This document shows, in pieces, positions 60,249 to 64,000 of a DNA stretch of 64,000 nt. The position numbers and the translations under genes are program-made. The DNA lies in assembly GCF_023630255.1 (NCBI RefSeq), contig NZ_JALPRS010000001.1, positions 1,798,001-1,862,000 on the forward strand. The letters run 5' to 3'. Each line of letters starts with the position of its first letter. Position 1 is the first letter of the stretch. Under the pieces are notes generated by a model that saw nothing but the letters and a program-made list of their open reading frames with translations, was not told where the DNA came from and ran no database searches. Source of the stretch: Pontibacter deserti. GTDB lineage: Bacteria; Bacteroidota; Bacteroidia; Cytophagales; Hymenobacteraceae.

Positions 60249-63200
60249 TTACCGTTGCAGCACCATCTTTATACTATACGACCCTTTATCTCCTATTAAT
60301 CTGGCTATATAAATTCCTTTCTGAAGTTCTGAACCATCCAGCTCATAACTATAATTTCTACCAGCTTCTGCTCTGCCTGTACTTAGCGTCTTAACTAGTT
60401 TTCCCTTCATATCATACACTTCAAGCGTATAGTTGCCAGCCTGTTCCAGTGAGAAAGTAATCGTTGTCTTGTCTGTAAATATGTTCGGGTAATTGTAAAA
60501 TGCCGCCTGCTTGCCAGTTACGTTGTTTACTTTAGCTGTTTGTTTAGCTGCCACCCCTGCTCCATGAATAATGATCTGGCCACGGGCAATGTTTGGCGCA
60601 GCAGTGCTCATGTCATAGATGTCTCCGGCTGCCTGGAAGTTGTCATACACCACGGTGTTGCCGGCATTCAAATCCCAGATGCGGATGCGCAGCTGATCGC
60701 CTGTATCATCCGTCCCGGTACCGCCCGCATCTCTGCCCGAAGCAATAAAGCCATAGTTGCCCTTGCCGCTCAACGTACCTGTACCTTGCCACACAGCCTG
60801 GTCGCCGCTTACCACCAGCCATTCAATATTGCTGCTTCTGAATACGCCCTGCTGTCTTAAGTTCAGCTGCATCTGGCCTTGCGGAGTGGTGTCGGTGGCT
60901 TTGTTATACTTGATGTTGAGGCTGTACTGGGCGTTAAGTTGTTGGCTCATCCAAGGGAAAGCAGCTTGCGGAGAATTGATCTGGCCACCACCTGTCACCG
61001 AGCCTGCGCCTGGATCATAAATCACCACCCATTCTTCGAAATCATAGCTTTCAGGCACCAGGCAGCTTTCGCTAAAGTCCAGGCTCACGCGGTAGATGCC
61101 GGCCTGCTCATACTTGTGCTCGCCGGTGATGTGGTCGTCGCCGGTGGCAAAGTACGCTTCCACCGGCGCAGTGTTATCGCCCCACACCCAGCGGATGTTA
61201 TGGACATCGCCTAAGATGTAGCCGCCGAAGCGGGCCGTGGAAAGCACCGTCTCCCCTGCCTGCACTGCATGTGGCGGCAGACTCAGCTGCACGGTTAGGG
61301 GCAAATAACATGGCTCTCCCTCTCCCGATTCTTGGCTGTATTTGATCGCCAGGAAGTCAAACCCAGAAATCTGATTAAGAACTGCTCCCGCTATAATTAC
61401 ATTATTATCTTTATCTAAAGTAAACAATGGCCTGTCTGCATCAGTATCAGCTATAATTTCCCAAACTTTGCTTCCATCGTCGGTGCTATACTTAGTAACT
61501 CTGATATCTCCATTAATTAGGTTTGGCACATAAACTCCTCCAATACCATCAATTAAAATGTAATCAATAGTACTTTGTATTTCACCTATCCTGCTTACAA
61601 TAGGCTCAATGGTGTTTACCTTAAAAACATGCTCACTAGAACCAAGCTGATCATTAAGTTGTGAGCCTCTCAAATAAACATTCCCGAAGTTATCAGCTAC
61701 TAAACTGCTTGCCTCAATTACAGGACTACCGTTAAAAATCAGTTCTTGGTACAGCAATTGGCTTCCATCAGGGGAATCGTATTTTACTATATAAAATTTT
61801 CTTGTTTCATCGTCAACATCAGTGAAGCCTAAAATATAAACACCATCTGCTTCATCAACCGCTAATTCATTAACTCTATCGGAAGCACCACTATTATATA
61901 CTTGCTTCCACAGCCTGCTGCCATCTGTTCCGCTTAATTTTATAACAGCTACATCTTGCATGGCCGCCATAGGCTGAGCTGTTACGCCTGCCACATATAT
62001 ATCACCAGCAGCATCAACTTCTATATCAGCAATACTGCTTAGCTCAGCTGCTGTAAAAAAATCAGAGAATGTTACTTCCCAAAGTAATGTACCATCAGCG
62101 GCGTTATACTTTTGCAGGAAGATAGTAGTTAGCCCTGGCTGTGCCGGATGTACTAGTGTACCTGTAATAAAAATGCCACCCTCATTATCAGCTTTGATGA
62201 ATTGTGGTGTATTGAAACCACCTCCTTTTATTACTGTCCAGATAACAGAAGCATCATCTCCGCTAACCTTTCGTATCATTAGTTCGGTTCGCCCATCTCC
62301 GCCAACCCTCGTGCCAAGAACATACAAATCACCTGCGTCGTCAAAAACGTTTCTTCCTTCTATTAAGCCCGGAAAATCATCTGACAATTCTTCTCCTTCA
62401 GGGGAATACTTAACGGTAACTGGTCTGCTACTACCTCCAATGAATGGCGTAATCATGCCAGACACATAGATATTTCCAACACCATCAGTGGTGAGGTAGG
62501 TGGGTCTGTCATTTGTATTCAGGCTATCTTCAAATCTTACATGCCAAAGCTGTGTTCCGGTTTCAGTTTCGTGTTTTGCTATAAAAACCCCTGTTAGACC
62601 AGTGCTTACTTCTGTACTCAGACCAGCCACAGCCACTTCACCAATCTCATTTACTTCAAAATCAATGGTTGTGTAACTATAGCCAAGGGCAGTGCTTCCT
62701 GTTTGTTCCCATAAGTTTACTCCCGTTGAGGCAGCATATTTACTGAGGGTGTAAATATGTCGAGGATGATTACTGATAGCATATACATCTCTGGTCTTAT
62801 CTGTGTCCAGCTTAAAGATGGTTCCGCTATGAGGTGATGACCAGATAATAGAGCCGGTGTCAGTGTTATACTTTAATATATAATTAGTGCCACCTATAAT
62901 ACCGGAACTAAATAATTCTTCAGCGCTACTAACTACAAGATTTGCTATACCAGAAACAGGGTCTCCGCTAACTACAGGATTGCTGGTCCAGTACTGCTCA
63001 CCAGTTGCTGCATTATACTTTAACAGAATGCTTTCGGCAGAACCAGCAGCATTACTAGCAGAAACATATACACCTCCTGATGTATCAAGGGCAATACCCA
63101 TAATACGGTATAACTGTTGTGTTTCAAAGTTCTGCCTCCATATTTGTTCCCCAGTCACACCACTCATTTTTATAGTTAAGACATCCTTGTCTATACCTGA

Positions 63201-63953
63201 TGCACTATTATGTAATGCTCCGGTTAAGTACACATCTCCATTGATATCCAGTACATAATCTTCGAAGTTCAGTAAACTATCAAAGTCATTCTTTATGCCT
63301 GATTCTGTGATATTGTTTGTCCAGAGCAACTCACCATTCGTACTACTGAATTTTGATAAAAAGTAAATTCTAAAACCTATTGGGGAAAAACCAATAGTAA
63401 GTATATCTCCATTCTGATCAACCAGAATTCTCCTCCCCCGGGTACCTGGAAATAGACTCTGGGTTTTTACCCAAAGCTGTGTTCCATCCGATCCATTGTA
63501 TTTAACTACCAGCAAAGACCCACGGGTAAACCCAGCAGCATCATCTGAACCGACGATATAAACATTACCCGACGAATCAACTGCTATGCCATTAACTTCT
63601 GCCCTGAAGGGACTAACATAGTGGTTAGCCCATAGCTCCTCACCTGCCGGCGAGAATTTAGCAGTTACAATATGTACTCTGTTAAAAAGAGAGTCAAAAC
63701 TGATAGCTGTTACAAAACTGTTACCATCAGCATCAACAGCTAAATGTATAGAACTTGTACTGTCGGTATCCGGTATAGGCACAGGTCGGATATCACCAGT
63801 TACTCTGCCCATGTATTGCCGCGCCCATTCCTGCTTTACCTCCTGGGCAGAGGTTACTAAAGGATTAATCAAAAAGGAGAATAAAAGGAACCATGTTGGT
63901 AAAAGCCAAAGCCTTTCTAAATTAGAAATGCAATACTGTAAATTTGGTTTCAT
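60249..63953 (-). CDS. Large secreted beta-propeller-type protein with T9SS type A sorting domain
   Basis: 1234 residues from the ATG at 63953; an in-frame ATG 13 codons earlier adds basic residues before the signal peptide. Signal peptide ends T-S-A-Q. From about residue 60 to 900 a repeated unit of some 55-60 residues recurs (about 14 times), each with V-D-x-x-G-(D/N)-(I/V)-Y-(V/I)-x-G and L-W-x-x plus Y-N-A-x-T-G: SBBP/PQQ-like propeller blades. Then a PKD domain and the type A sorting domain, with the terminal Y-E-L-D-G-S-E-L-Q-K-G-I-Y-I-A-R. Cell-surface location by T9SS is expected; ligand unknown. Confidence 0.9.
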   Translation of the reverse strand: MKPNLQYCISNLERLWLLPTWFLLFSFLINPLVTSAQEVKQEWARQYMGRVTGDIRPVPIPDTDSTSSIHLAVDADGNSFVTAISFDSLFNRVHIVTAKFSPAGEELWANHYVSPFRAEVNGIAVDSSGNVYIVGSDDAAGFTRGSLLVVKYNGSDGTQLWVKTQSLFPGTRGRRILVDQNGDILTIGFSPIGFRIYFLSKFSSTNGELLWTNNITESGIKNDFDSLLNFEDYVLDINGDVYLTGALHNSASGIDKDVLTIKMSGVTGEQIWRQNFETQQLYRIMGIALDTSGGVYVSASNAAGSAESILLKYNAATGEQYWTSNPVVSGDPVSGIANLVVSSAEELFSSGIIGGTNYILKYNTDTGSIIWSSPHSGTIFKLDTDKTRDVYAISNHPRHIYTLSKYAASTGVNLWEQTGSTALGYSYTTIDFEVNEIGEVAVAGLSTEVSTGLTGVFIAKHETETGTQLWHVRFEDSLNTNDRPTYLTTDGVGNIYVSGMITPFIGGSSRPVTVKYSPEGEELSDDFPGLIEGRNVFDDAGDLYVLGTRVGGDGRTELMIRKVSGDDASVIWTVIKGGGFNTPQFIKADNEGGIFITGTLVHPAQPGLTTIFLQKYNAADGTLLWEVTFSDFFTAAELSSIADIEVDAAGDIYVAGVTAQPMAAMQDVAVIKLSGTDGSRLWKQVYNSGASDRVNELAVDEADGVYILGFTDVDDETRKFYIVKYDSPDGSQLLYQELIFNGSPVIEASSLVADNFGNVYLRGSQLNDQLGSSEHVFKVNTIEPIVSRIGEIQSTIDYILIDGIGGVYVPNLINGDIRVTKYSTDDGSKVWEIIADTDADRPLFTLDKDNNVIIAGAVLNQISGFDFLAIKYSQESGEGEPCYLPLTVQLSLPPHAVQAGETVLSTARFGGYILGDVHNIRWVWGDNTAPVEAYFATGDDHITGEHKYEQAGIYRVSLDFSESCLVPESYDFEEWVVIYDPGAGSVTGGGQINSPQAAFPWMSQQLNAQYSLNIKYNKATDTTPQGQMQLNLRQQGVFRSSNIEWLVVSGDQAVWQGTGTLSGKGNYGFIASGRDAGGTGTDDTGDQLRIRIWDLNAGNTVVYDNFQAAGDIYDMSTAAPNIARGQIIIHGAGVAAKQTAKVNNVTGKQAAFYNYPNIFTDKTTITFSLEQAGNYTLEVYDMKGKLVKTLSTGRAEAGRNYSYELDGSELQKGIYIARLIGDKGSYSIKMVLQR

Positions 63954-64000
63954 AGCTCTTAATTTTGTAGTGTTAAAGCGGTACATGCACAAAGCACGGT

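Noticed and set aside
1..64000. CRISPR arrays, insertion-sequence transposases, rRNA operons, toxin-antitoxin or restriction systems
   Set aside because: No regular spaced repeats, transposase motifs, rRNA signatures or system genes were found on either strand.

Overview
The window reads as ordinary chromosome of a Bacteroidota species, most likely Cytophagales/Hymenobacteraceae and Pontibacter-like. The evidence is two secreted proteins with type IX secretion sorting domains (one type B, one type A), TTG-N19-21-TAnnTTTG promoters with few Shine-Dalgarno sites, several TTG starts, and Bacteroidota gene orders: parA-parB-DUF5683-dapB-lepB, ftsX-DUF3098-uppP-truB-ribF, and tsaD head to head with tamB. 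The genus is inferred; no rRNA gene is present. Coding density is high and genes lie on both strands.

Layout. 1-5.2 kb: a DUF6438 lipoprotein cut by the window edge, a CaCA-like exchanger, YjdM, a VIT1/CCC1 transporter and two YsnF/DUF2382 stress proteins. 5.2-6.9 kb: a peptide-binding lipoprotein. 7.0-11.9 kb: a long operon running from an MBL-fold hydrolase through chromosome partitioning (ParAB), DapB and signal peptidase I. 12-18.6 kb: glycosyltransferase 9, a lipoprotein, Ung, ApaG, two methyltransferases, KdsA (Kdo for LPS) and a coiled-coil membrane protein. 18.8-28.5 kb, mostly minus strand: cyanophycin synthetase, tRNA-Cys, a cupin protein, ribosomal protein S1, an HNH nuclease, NlpC/P60, SmpB, a hotdog thioesterase and TsaD. 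28.5-39.9 kb, plus strand: TamB, the FtsX-to-RibF operon, a two-subunit CoA-transferase and a GNAT-nitrilase fusion. 40-50.7 kb: a surface polysaccharide locus with a flippase, five glycosyltransferases, two Wzy/WaaL-type membrane proteins and a convergent initiating phosphoglycosyltransferase. 51-55.2 kb: an accessory block. 55.2-58.1 kb: hisS-hutH. 58.3-64 kb: the two convergent T9SS cargo genes.

The accessory block (about 50.95-55.24 kb) is the most unusual part. It holds an esterase and five small genes I cannot assign, all on the minus strand. Four of the gaps between the small genes hold structured elements of 53-69 nt: outer GCTAAC/GTTAGC-type boxes, unpaired spacers, an inner stem and a GGC-rich tip. 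This is the architecture of integron attC sites, so the run looks like an integrase-less cassette array. The block is bracketed by two diverged copies (about 65 bp, colinear) of the hisS promoter/start region: one in front of hisS, the other stranded about 4.2 kb upstream. This suggests an old insertion or duplication at hisS.

A second window-wide signal is the strong excess of the short words AAGTATA/TATACTT and AACTATA/TATAGTT on both strands, in genes (any frame) and between them. They are sparse in the cassette block.
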